Shown piece by piece: positions 9,020 to 20,188 of a stretch of 42,763 nucleotides of DNA; positions within the stretch are counted from its first letter, which is position 1, and each line of letters starts with the position of its first letter. The position numbers and the translations under genes are program-made. Under the pieces are notes generated by a model. The model searched no databases, was not told where the DNA came from, and saw only the letters and a list, made by a program, of their open reading frames with translations. The DNA is taken from positions 1,537,736 through 1,580,498 of the forward strand of contig NW_019775857.1 of the NCBI RefSeq assembly GCF_001039355.2, in the 5' to 3' direction. This stretch comes from Lingula anatina (Eukaryota; Brachiopoda; Lingulata; Lingulida; Lingulidae).

Positions 9020-10887
9020 GTGAGTAATTTATAGTAAAAAACGCAACTTATATTAGATAGTCCTGTATAGAACGTTTATTGAGTTGTTTGATGTGAATCG
9101 TGAGCTTCAAATCATTTGTATAGACCAGTTTACTTAAACTGATAGTTTCATTTTGTCGCTGTCGTTTACACAGATGACCGATCTCTGTGCACAGGACTGT
9201 CATAGCCAGTGGGTATCAATAAACAGTGTAGCGGCGAGCTGTGACATAACTTTGGAATGACTTGCCAACAGAAATACATTTCAAATAAAATCGTATTTGT
9301 TGATGATAAAAAAGATGGGGATATTGTTTTTTCGAAACGGAGCTGGAGCACATTGCATAGACGACGTTCGTCTATTTCGTTGATCTTTCAGTGAATTCTG
9401 CAGGCTGGTGAGGCTGGTGATGTTTAGTACGTAGGCAAAGACGGTCCTACGCAGTTAAGGAGACACACGAACTCTGGTATTGATGGCATAAACTACTGTA
9501 TTAGTAATCTCTTTTTAAAAGTTATCATTACTTAAAATCAATTAAAATGGCAAGAGCATCAAAGGACTGGATTAAGGTTTAGTAATATGTGTTGACTGTA
9601 CCTTAGGTAAAAAAAAGATCGTGTTTTTCATAGGGAAGTGAAGTCTTAAATTAGATAAGATTTGTGCTTTTTTGTTTTTGAATGATCTGAATTTAACATA
9701 ATGTGAAATAATATTTTGCATAAGAAATTACCATAGAGAAAATGTGTTTGAATGACACAACCTATCAAAGCATATAGGGGCATTTTTTAGTTTCAAGATG
9801 AAGTTTTGGAAAAAATTTATTCAAAAGTATTATACACCTTAGATATGCCATGCCAAGAACATTTTAACACCATCAGATGGAAAAAGATGAATTTGAGAAC
9901 ACACAAGGAGTCTTTATGATGAGATAATTGAATTTAGTGGATTGCTAATGAAATTTGAAAGATTATATTGAAAGTGCCTTTTGATGCAATTAATGAATAA
10001 GCAAATTGAGATAAATTGACTAGAGCATTAAAAGAACAATATTCTTGTCACTAATTATCCCCCAATGCCTTTTAAAGTCTTAAGGCAAACCACATTATCG
10101 GAAGTTGGATTTTGTGGTAACATAAGTGATTTAGGGAAACATACTAATTTAGGGTCTGCATTGTTTGCACAGATGGGAAACTTACATTTTTGCCTGAATA
10201 AATTGAGACATTTGAAATTTGAAATAATTCACTCAACAGCTATTGAAATGTACTCTAAACACGCATGTATATTTGCTTGCCTACTGTGCTTTAGTTCTGA
10301 CTGCTTGTCAGGAAATACTTAATGTATTATTCAGGTTTCACACAAACAACCAGTCTGGCGAGATTGTAACTTCTTCTAAGGTATCTGACATGATGTGATT
10401 AATAAGTAAATTGTTTGTTGACACCTAGTCTAACCTGCCTGTAGGTTTTAGTGCTAGGGAGTCAGACATGTCGGCTTCAGATACAACGGGCATGAAGTTT
10501 AATATCTGTTGGTGCCAGAAAGACATTTTCGCACTTGGAGCTAGCATCATTGGAATGCTGCCACCAGTCAGATTTTGAGGCATTTAATACTGAATATAAA
10601 AAGTAAGGCATATTAAAATGCAGTTTTAACAAAGGCAGTTTGAATTATAACTTTAAGAAACAGGGACTTAATTACACCCTCTCTATGGGGGTGGATTGAC
10701 TGTTTTCCAAAGTTTAAGCTAGAATTATTGTTCTGAATTTAAATAAAAGTCATCTAGAACCCAGATTTTGTAAAATACCTACTTCAGAGGCAAAAAGTCA
10801 TGTCTAGGCTCAAAACACTTTCACCAGTTCATTTATTTGATCAAATGTATGCTGAAAGAAGAAAACAAAGGGCTCGTATTGTCAAAA

Positions 10888-10933
10888 GTAGTGGAGAGGA
10901 CATGGAAAAAGTAGTGGAGAGGACATGGAAAAA
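10888..10933 (+). repeat. 23-bp tandem duplication
   Basis: Two identical copies of a 23-bp unit beginning GTAGTGGAGAGGACATGG, within an open frame (10800-10991) that has no recognised product. Confidence 0.9.
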
Positions 10934-10986
10934 AAAGCTGGCAGACAACCGTTCTGTGTGTCGGAAAAAACATAAGATGAGCCCAA

Positions 10987-11101
10987 TTTAACCCTCACAT
11001 TGGCCAGTCTTGCTGTCTGATATTATGTGTTTTGGCCAAGGATTTTAACCCTTACATTGGCCAGTCTTGGTGTCTGATATTATATTGTTTGGGCCAAGGA
11101 T
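10987..11101 (+). repeat. Two-copy tandem repeat of about 57 bp
   Basis: Copies at about 10987-11042 and 11043-11101 share TTAACCCT, CACATTGGCCAGTCTTG and TCTGATATTAT and end in GGCCAAGGATT, with a few substitutions. Confidence 0.85.
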
Positions 11102-11272
11102 TGGAGTAACTAACCAAGTGGCCAGTTTCCCTGCCTGGCAACTCTCCCAAGGCCAGTGAATATTGTCATACAGAGCTAGGCTAAATGTGCCCTGAGTGTG
11201 ATAGGCCACTGGAAACTCTCAATTTCCAGTCAACGGCAGAACCTTGCTGATATGGATTTCTAGTGATCTCTG

Positions 11273-11532
11273 AGGCTTCGTTCACATGGAATGTCTATTT
11301 TCTAAAAATCTATTTTCTATTTGCGCTATCTTATGATCACGGTCTGTGCCCTGAATATCCCGCCGCGTAATTACTGGCAGCGCGAGCCAGTTACTTATAA
11401 TAACTTATAGTAACTGGCTCGCGCTGCCAGTAATTACGCCGCTGGATATTCAGGGCACAGACCGTGATCATAAGACATACCGCGAATAGAAAATAGAATT
11501 TAGAAAATAGACAATGCATTTGAATGAAGCCT
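11273..11532. repeat. 260-bp foldback (palindromic) MITE-like element
   Basis: The two halves are near-perfect inverted copies. The left arm reads AGGCTTCGTTCACATGG, TATTTTCTA, TTATGATCACGGTCTGTGCC, then TAATTACTGGCAGCGCGAGC. The right arm carries the complement in reverse order, ending TGAATGAAGCCT. The loop is only about 15 bp around 11400. No clear target duplication was seen. The arms are CpG-richer than the host DNA, consistent with an inserted non-autonomous DNA transposon. Confidence 0.85.
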
Positions 11533-11757
11533 AAATCTCAGGGTGGATTATTGTAATAAGGTAATAACAAGGTTACATATTCAGTGGTTATTAGATGATC
11601 TGCTGAGATAGTAACACATGTACTTAATGGAGTCCTTGCACTTGGGATAAAGCTACTTTTACCTGTCAAGCACCAGGATAATTTCAGACAAAATTATTCA
11701 TTTCATCAAGGATACTATGGCTAAAATATTAAAATATTTCATATTTTCTTTTGGCAG

Positions 11758-11838
11758 TTTAGACTACACAGCATTTGACAGAAAAATTACTGTGCTAGAA
11801 TGAGGTTGGAAATGAGCAGTGGCAGTGTACAGCTACAG
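11758..11838 (+). other. Candidate small exon (5' UTR or start) of the ALK1/2 gene
   Basis: 81 nt bracketed by a good acceptor (ATTTTCTTTTGGCAG) and donor (CTACAG|GTGAGG). It contains an ATG at 11800 giving MRLEMSSGSVQLQ in phase 0, which would join in frame to an exon starting at 20102. It lacks a hydrophobic signal sequence, so it is either untranslated leader or a chance match. Confidence 0.2.
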
Positions 11839-13405
11839 GTGAGGGGTTAACTGGCCCTTGGTCACTCTAATCTGCTAGGGTGATTAGCATAATGACTACC
11901 TACTGTTGGCTTAATCAGTCCTTTGCAAGTTAGCTGCTACCAGTTGGCAAGATATGTTAAGAGATATTTTATCTTATTATGGATGTTCTCGCGCAAACTG
12001 ACCAAAACTATATTAGTACATATCCTTAAGTCAAGTATGTTAGGATATTTATTAAACTACTGAAGAATGATACCATCATTCTCAAGTTGAAGTTGCAGAT
12101 TAAGTTACTGGGATATATTTCTTTTTGGAGTAAGTTTATCACTAGAAAGTGACTGCACAGGTTATTAGCTAGCTTCAAGCTTTAGATTTAAAATGAGGAA
12201 GAGGAACTGAAGGGGATTTGGTAGCAAGCTAATTAGTCTCTCTGGCATCTGACACTTGGCAGCATGGCACTAATTCCCATTAACCTTGAATGAAATATCA
12301 ATTAAAAGTTGGATATAAAAGTCTTTAGATTATGTGGTGGTTGCAAACCTGCATTTTTGATATCTGGAATATATACTGAATATTGTTGTAGGAGGACTGT
12401 CTTGGCTGTGATGGAAACTTTTTAGAGTTTAAGTTTCCATTTTTTTATTCCTTTTTTGCTAATTAAAGAATAGAAATGCATGTGCATTTGCTAATGGTGT
12501 ATTTTTATAAATTTGTCAAAATATATATACAGTATACTATTGAGGTAACTTGAGGACACAGATTTAAGAACAACATTATCAGATGTGGTAATCATAATAT
12601 CAAACAAGCATACAGTGTGGTATATTGCCTTTTGTCCTTTGATAGCCTTGCCGAATTTACACAAAACATAGCTTAAAAATGCACTCATTTTTTTGTATTG
12701 TTTAGAGAGGTGGCGTACTGAACAAGTGTTAAACAAATATCTAATTGAACAGAATATGAGAATTACAGATAAACCTTGACACTGTAACAAGTAATAGTTA
12801 TTCTTAAACAGTTTTCTTATTTGCATAAAAGCTTGGGCGGCTGGACTATGTTGTTGTGAATTGCAAAACAAGCATTTTGATATTTAACTTAACAAAACAG
12901 ACCTGAATTGATAGATATTTAATGTAAAGTGTTTAAATCATAGTGTAAATCATTAACCAAACAACCCCAGCTGGGAAAACATCCTGAAGCCTGGTGCAGT
13001 GTACAAAGGTGCTATGTAAGTGAAGTTGTGCTCAGATTGTATCTATGTGGGTTGGACTGAGAAGGAGAGACTGAGGTGAAGTGAGAAAGTAGGCGTGAAA
13101 TGTGAAAATGGTGAAGGGAAAAGCTCCAGCAAATACTTAGGGAAGGAAAGTTCACATCAAGAGGTGGAATTAGTGGGGTAAACACTGGATCCTTAGTAAA
13201 TATCTCAGCTTGCAGCAAATCCATTCTAATCTGTCCGGAGCCAAGAAGTAATTGCATTAGACTTTTAACGAGAACATTACCTTGGGACAAAGAAAACCAG
13301 TTATGATAAGTTTGGAGTGTGAAAAACTCTTTATACAGTGAGGTGAGTTTTAGAACCAACACTGCATGGAGGAGAAGAGGTATAATATATTGCAAAGCAT
13401 GTGTG

Positions 13406-13408
<3 letters not shown>

Positions 13409-13440
<32 letters not shown>
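13409..13440. repeat. (GT)n microsatellite
   Basis: About 15 GT units, preceded by GTGTGAGGGTGT. It produces a His-Thr run in a minus-strand frame that is not a gene. Confidence 0.95.
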
Positions 13441-13442
<2 letters not shown>

Positions 13443-15378
13443 AATATAAAGGTGATATGGATTGCTGAAACAGGTAAGTATATGGTGTCCAATTGTCCAG
13501 TAACAGGGATTGAACATGCACTTTTAAGCTGCAAAATATTATCCAGTTACCATGCCCAGTAGACTGAAAATATTTTATAGCAAATGCAGAATCATTTAAA
13601 TTTAAAACCAATTATTACAGGAATTGGTAACTGGCTTGTACCTAAGGGTTACTTGGTTGCACAGCCTTTGTCATATATCAAGTATTTAAGTATGAACAAA
13701 TTAAGTAAGGAAATTATATCAGGCCAGTGAGTGGAAGGTACTTAGATAAAAGACCATTGTCATACATCAGGCATATTTAAAAAGAAATTCGAAATTAATG
13801 ACAAAGGCAGCTCAGGTGTTCCTTTGATCCTGTGCCTGTGACTGGGGCACCTGATAACGACAAAGCCTGAAGATTTATGTAGTTTTAATTGTGACTTTAG
13901 AGCAAAAATTACCCCTGTCATCTTTAACCTCTGTCCAAGTCTCCTGGAGGTTAAAATAGCATATTTCATTTGAAAGCTGTATACATTATTGACTTCTATT
14001 GGTCATGATATTTTGTCAGGCTGGACAAAATATTCTTCATAATTTTGATGCAGCTAAGTGGAATTTCTTTATGCCTTCAGTACCAGAGAGTTACCTGTGT
14101 CCTGACCCATACAGTATAATCAAAACCCAGTGAAGTCATTACACATTTTAGACGAGTTATCATAGTGGATGGGAAGTGCCCTTAAAAAGAGGTTTGTGAC
14201 AAAGTCTTTTGATGATTTGTATGGCAGCCCATATCATGCATGGGAGGGAAAGCGATATTGTGTTGTTTTACAAAAACTGAAACCTGAGTCTCCTTTGTAC
14301 ACAGGAGAAAATGCACCTGTGTGTTTGTGTAAGTGTTTTCTCTGGCTCTCTCAATGGCTATTTGCAAAAACATCAACAGGCCCTGGCCTAGGTTTAGCTG
14401 TTATGGAATGCACTCATTCTTCCAGGCTCCCTTTGATTCTTACAACTTTTCACACAGATTAGTGGTTGTATTTTTTCAGTGCTCAACCTTGCGCCACCAT
14501 TTGGGTAATTGATATTTTACTCCTCATATGCTAAATGCACATTTAAAAGGTTCTGGGTTTTAAATTTCATACAACACTTGAATTGAAAACTCTAATATTG
14601 ATTCATTATTTGTGTCTATTTAAAAATGTTTTCCATAAATTTTCAGTCAAAAATGAAGTGATGACAAGGAAGATAACAACTCGAAAAATCCACTGGTAAG
14701 GAATGGTGTTTGCAATTAGTCTTATAACTATTATGGAATGTTTGTTATTATTATTTAATATAAGCAGTCAAAACATATTGATCAGATCTCACAGTAGCTA
14801 ATTATTCAACAATACAAAGTTACATTCATTGCAACAGAGCAGGTAGGGCATTTATTTCATATTGTGGGATTTCAAAGAAAGTTAATTCCATCTATATATT
14901 TATGTGTATAAGCACTCACCAGGTGTGAAAGGGCATGTAATTAAAATGGTTAAAGTGGCACTGGGGACAAGCCACAAATGGGAGGGCAAGTTGATTGATA
15001 ACTTGACACAAATTATGATGTTATTGTTAGGCTGCAACAAATTGGAGTTTTATTGAGTTAATTGTTGTTTCTTTTTGTCACTTGAATTTAATTGAAACCT
15101 GCATGAAAGAATGGGATTATTCACAAATGACTGGTATGTGACAGGCAGTGGGTGGTAGTTAATCGAATTTTTGCATTTCTGAGCACGGCACTCTGTCCTA
15201 AAACATTAAAGTTTCATATATTAAGTGACATGCAAGTTTTAGTATCTGTCGAAATCTGAAGGTATTTAATTTTTATAATTCAGAAATAATACTAAAAAGT
15301 TTCCTGTACAGAATAATGTTAATAAACAATGACTTTGTTCTGTACAGTAAGTGTACGCTTGATTGCAATTCCCTCATC

Positions 15379-15400
15379 TGATCTGATCTGATCTGATCTT
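15379..15400. repeat. (TGATC)n short tandem repeat
   Basis: Four to five consecutive pentamer units in the ALK1/2 5' intron. Confidence 0.9.
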
Positions 15401-17064
15401 AGCATGTAGATCTCTCAAGTCCTGGTGACACATATGACCAAGCACAACAGTAAGTGAAGGATTTTTTAGCTGCTACCATTAAAATATATGTGTAAATAAA
15501 ACGACAGGAGCACCTTAAAAGTACTGAAACCTGGGAGGTTGTGTATACTAAGGGACTTAATGATCAATAATTGATTTTATTTTCCGCTAACTGACCACAA
15601 ATCCTTTAGTATTGTGTGCAGCACATCTATTTAATTGATAGTTAAAAAAAACTCATTAGCCAGTGTCTAATTGTAAACATTTTAGGCAGGTGGCTAATGG
15701 GGAATGAGAGGTTTAATGCATCACATTGCACTGTCGTTGCCCTGGAAGACATTTTACCTCCCCTTCAATGTAGTCTCATGTTTTACAAACAGAAACAAAA
15801 TGACATCTTCTGCCAGTGGAAACATTTGTGATGGCTGCATGATAATTGACATCATGTGTGCATGATAACTGGCAACACAGGAATTTCAGATGTGCGTGAA
15901 AATTTGTCTGAAAAATGACGGTCATTTCTTGGTGTAATCTGCTTATTATTAAATACGTAATTTGTATATTAACTTATTGTCTTATTACATTATTTGGTTC
16001 AACATTATGGAATATTTTCATCTGGATTTAAAGTGTGTAATTGTGCACAATGTTCAATTTCCTTATACAAAAAATTTTTTGAATTTAAATAATATGAAAT
16101 AAAAAACTAAGCATATTGAGGTGGTTTTGTGGGGGGGGGGGGGAGGGAGGTGGAAGGACAGCTGGATCGAGTTCAGGCACACATCCTACTGAATACAGTA
16201 TCATCTAGTGGTCATCAAAAGTTTCTGCTGAGAAAACATTATATCATATGTTTTACTGTGTTACCAAATTTTCAGATAAAGCTAGCTTGTATACAAATTG
16301 GGCCTTCACTATCTGGCCTTTAACAGTCCTGTGTGACTATCATGTTTAATGAGCAGTTCTGTAGTGAAGGATATGCACTTTTACATGTGCTGCGTCCATG
16401 GCCAACAGATGGCTTGTTACTAGTTCAATTGGACAATGTATTTTTAACTTTATATGTAGAAATCAGAAGACATAAGATTGGTATAGTTGTGACAGCTCAG
16501 TGTGGTGCCATACATTATTACTGATCTGTTATGGACTGTCAATCATCAGCATCTTTTAGCCAATCAGTGCACAGAACTTGTCATACCCCAGGTATGTCTT
16601 ACACAAGACCGCCATTTTCTAGGCATACAACATCTTCAGTTTAATGTTTTTGCGGTGTCGGTGAAAATAAAATTTCAGTGCACAAAGTGATAAAAAGGTG
16701 TCAACGGAGATTGTTTATCTCTGCCTCAGACAATCACTTTCCTGAATTACTTACGCATAAATGAAGATTTCCATCGTTTCTTATAAATTTCTCAATTCGT
16801 CTACTGGAAAAATGTTACAAGATGTAAATGTAAAATCCACAGGATATGGTTCATGCTGAAAAGTTGGCAGTTTGGATATGGCGTCATACTGTTTCATAGA
16901 CTTAGCCCTCACTGTTACAAGTTTAACCTACAGATTCTTGCATGTCTTGTACTCTGATATGACATTTTGTAGTGCAACAGCCCAGCTAGATTAATAGCAA
17001 TGCTACCTCTTTATCACAGATATATTATTGAATAATTAGATGCATTTATTTTAAGCTGGACATA

Positions 17065-17281
17065 TAGGCTCTATTCCCATAGATTTTAGATCGATCTATC
17101 CCCGCGGGGAGTCTAACTAGATTACTTTCAGATAATCCGACTTAAATGTCCGTCCCGCCTACTACAAGCTGTAAGGGGGTAATTAACTTTCGTGTCCGCC
17201 CGGCTGACAGCTATTTAGCATGAACCCCCTGGGAGTTAGGTCCATCTAAAGTAGGTCGATCTAATCTATGGAAATGGGGTG
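17065..17281. repeat. 217-bp TIR element, copy 1
   Basis: Starts TAGGCTCTATTCCCATAGAT and ends AATCTATGGAAATGGGGTG. The ends are imperfect inverted repeats of about 28 bp including AGATCGA. The interior contains CCGTCCCGCCTACTACAAGC and GTGTCCGCCCGGCTGACAGC. A second copy of the same length lies 443 bp downstream. Confidence 0.9.
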
Positions 17282-17723
17282 AAAGATTATCAAGTGTAGG
17301 GGTTATACTTCCCCCTGCAGCTAGTCAGAAGGGCATTCATTAAAATAACCTCCAGGAGAAATGAACATTTTTTCCACAGGTCTAGTTACAAAAAATAATA
17401 ATAATAACAAAATGAAAAATAAGTATATTAAATAAAAAGAGGCCACTTAATGACAATGGGTTTTATTTATTTATTTATACAATGATCTGCCATTTTTTTA
17501 AACTTAGCTTGTTTACAAGAATAGAGCTACTGGACATAACAGGGATGGCAAAGTATATTGATAGGTCGTAGTAATCACATGATCATTTCAGATAAATTTA
17601 GTTATAATCAGGGATGTGTTTGAAGCATATATTATGACATTGAATGAACTTGAATCCAAGCAGATTGGAGAGTGAAGATGAAATGTATTTTTCCTTTCTT
17701 CTTACCACATTAAGGTTGTAACT

Positions 17724-17940
17724 TAGGCTCTATTCCCATAGATTTTAGATCGATCTATCCCCGCAGGGAGTCTCACTAGATTACTTTCTGATAATCCGAC
17801 TTAAATGTCCGTCCCGCCTACTACAAGCTGTAAGGGGATAATTAATTTTCGTGTCCGCCCGGCTGACAGCTATTTAGCTTGAACCCCCAAGGAGTTAGGT
17901 CGATCTAAAGTAGGTCGATCTAATCTATGGAAATGGGGTG
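17724..17940. repeat. 217-bp TIR element, copy 2
   Basis: Same orientation and length as the copy at 17065, with roughly a dozen substitutions and no obvious indel. It is a non-autonomous DNA transposon family (MITE-like) with no coding capacity. Confidence 0.9.
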
Positions 17941-20101
17941 TTACAGTAAGGTTTGTTATCTATGCCACCAAACCTGACCACAAGAGTCCTGTGGTTTCTG
18001 GCAATTGTTAAAACGAATTCTGAAATCTTGGTTCACTACTAGATATTGACATTTTTATTTTAAAGACACCCAATACAAGGACAAATTCTATGGTATATTT
18101 GGTAAATATGTTCAGATCAGATAAGGTAAGCTTTTCAGATTATATCAAAATTAAATGCCCCTGTTAACTTACACATAAAATGCTGGTGGATGCTTACATA
18201 CATGAAGAAGAAAGCGGTGTTCAATATTTAACTAGTAGTTCTTGTAACATATTTGAGATTAAGTGTGTGGATATGCTTATTTAATGATTCACATTGATTT
18301 ATTTTCATTCTCTGAGTTCCGCTACTCTGTGAATTCTCTTTCTTAGAAAAAAGTATAACCACCCAACATTAAAAAACAATTAAACTAATTGTTGGGATAG
18401 GTTTTTATAACCTTTGTCACAGGAAGATATATGTGGCTTAGAACTCATTCTGAGCAATGTATAGACAAAGAATATATCCTTTTATCCTTGCTACTAAGTA
18501 AATTGGTACAAATGTGTCAGAATGTTCATATTTTAAGTGCAAACGAAAGCAGCACATCTTGGTAAGATATGTGTGGGTCTTTATCTAATGACTTTTGCCA
18601 GCAGCAACTTTCTCCTGTCCAGATTTTTTATGGGCTGAATATTAAAAGGCGTTAATAAATGTTACTTCTGTTACAGTTGACTCTTGTGTATTATGGTGAA
18701 ATATTAATGACTTTATCACAGGATACATAAATCTGATCATAAATCGGGCACTGAAGGAACTCTGTTACTTCCATGTTGAAATGGCATATTGTAAGAATTA
18801 CAAACTAATGCTTGTATTTAGCCACAACCTGGGACTCAGGTTTCAGTTAATAGTGCAGTAATAGCCATTTCTCTAAGTTATATAGTCCATATGTGAACTA
18901 GACCATGAAAAGGGAAATTATTCACTGAAATGAATCACTGATTTAATTGTTACAATATAAATATGCAACAAATTTACTTCCACAAAGAGAAAAGCTTCGC
19001 AGAGGGTAAGAGAATAAGAAAACATCTTTGCTGATGTGTAAAAGGATCGTGTCTATGTTTTAAGGACATTTATGTTGATTTAATTTGTAAAATGCTATTG
19101 AGAGAGGTTCGACAGCAAATGCACTTTTGATCGTCATTTTAATTTGTATGCACAATAATATCTTTGAAACCGAAATTCTAAAGCTGCAAGTTATTAAGTA
19201 TATATGGGTGTAAAGAAAGGTGCATTGATTGTATGGGCCGATGGTGAACATTTGAGGGTACAATGGCCTACGTATCATGCCCACCTGTGTTATTTCAAGC
19301 CTAAATAACAATAATCTTTGATAACAATTACATAGGCGCACTGAAAGAAAGCAGCACCACCCATGACTGAGCATTTAGTCTACTGGCTTGAAACAGTATG
19401 TGATAAATATAATAAAACCCAATCATATAAAGAGTGGTAGACCTTACGTTTTGGCACTTCATATGGGACTGTGAACATGAATTGGGCAAATTGATTTTCA
19501 TATTGATATACAGTGGGGAATGATTTATATGAAGGAATATTGACTATGGGTGTGTTTGTTTGTGTTTAAGGAAGGTGTTGGGGGGGGGGGTTCATATATC
19601 AGTGTATATTACATTTTATTTTCTAAAAAAAGATGTATTTCAGTGTAAGATAGGAATATTTTCAGAACACAGTTATTACTAGATGTTTTTGATGGGGGAG
19701 AATTGCGAATTTCACAGATACTGTATTTTCTAAGTCTTAAAATTATTCCTATTCCTAGCAACAAAATAAAAAAATGGGCTACTATATTGATCTATTCAAT
19801 GCAGCAAAAGTAGTAACACAAATGCTATGTAGAAATATAATTTTTGTGATTATAATTCTGTATCTGAAAGTTTGATAATTTTTGCCCATTGAAAAAATCA
19901 AGTAATTAACGTATTATATGCATCAAATTATTCCACATGACTTTATTATCTATTAAAAATTCAAAGAAATGTATTGTCTTGAATTTCTGTATCATTTAGA
20001 AATAAGGGGTATTTGTGATACATATTGGAAAAAAACACCAAAATCTGCCTGTTTCATTCCAGAATTGACATCTTGCCATGAATGCAACTGCCAGACCTCA
20101 G

Positions 20102-20188
20102 TTCAAATGCACATGTTTCCCTAAGTTTCACTATTGTGATAAAGATTCAGATGGAACCTACTATGACTACTGTCACACATCATACAAG
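20102..20188 (+). CDS. ACVR1: ALK1/2 ectodomain exon, first half
   Basis: Encodes [18 protein letters not shown] through CHTSYK, with four cysteines, ending phase 0 at AAG|GTAAGA. The acceptor is ambiguous. The pyrimidine-rich site at 20062 is followed by an in-frame TGA (20066-20068), so splicing to 20095 or 20102 is more likely. A Met codon at 20078 is in frame but would give no signal peptide. Confidence 0.75.

Larger units (their letters stand above)
9020..20094 (+). other. Long 5' intron region of the ALK1/2 gene
   Basis: 11 kb with no convincing protein-coding exon. It contains two tandem repeats (10888-10933 and 10987-11101), a foldback element (11273-11532), a candidate 81-nt untranslated exon (11758-11838), a GT microsatellite, a pentamer repeat and two copies of a 217-bp element. 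The receptor's signal-peptide exon should be here but was not recognised. Confidence 0.5.

Noticed and set aside
10427-10555. Short protein-like frame (MKFNICWCQKDIFALGASII)
   Set aside because: No family recognised and no flanking splice pattern; possibly part of a dispersed repeat, which I cannot confirm without a search.
12491-12871. 126-codon minus-strand open frame
   Set aside because: Composition is typical of translated AT-rich intron; no motif recognised.
13012-13611. 199-codon minus-strand open frame
   Set aside because: It is kept open by the GT microsatellite (His-Thr run) and has no protein-like conservation features.
14703-14765. Hydrophobic start (MVFAISLITIMECLLLLFNI) as the missing ALK1/2 signal-peptide exon
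   Set aside because: No acceptable splice donor follows it at a usable position; AT-rich DNA often gives such frames.
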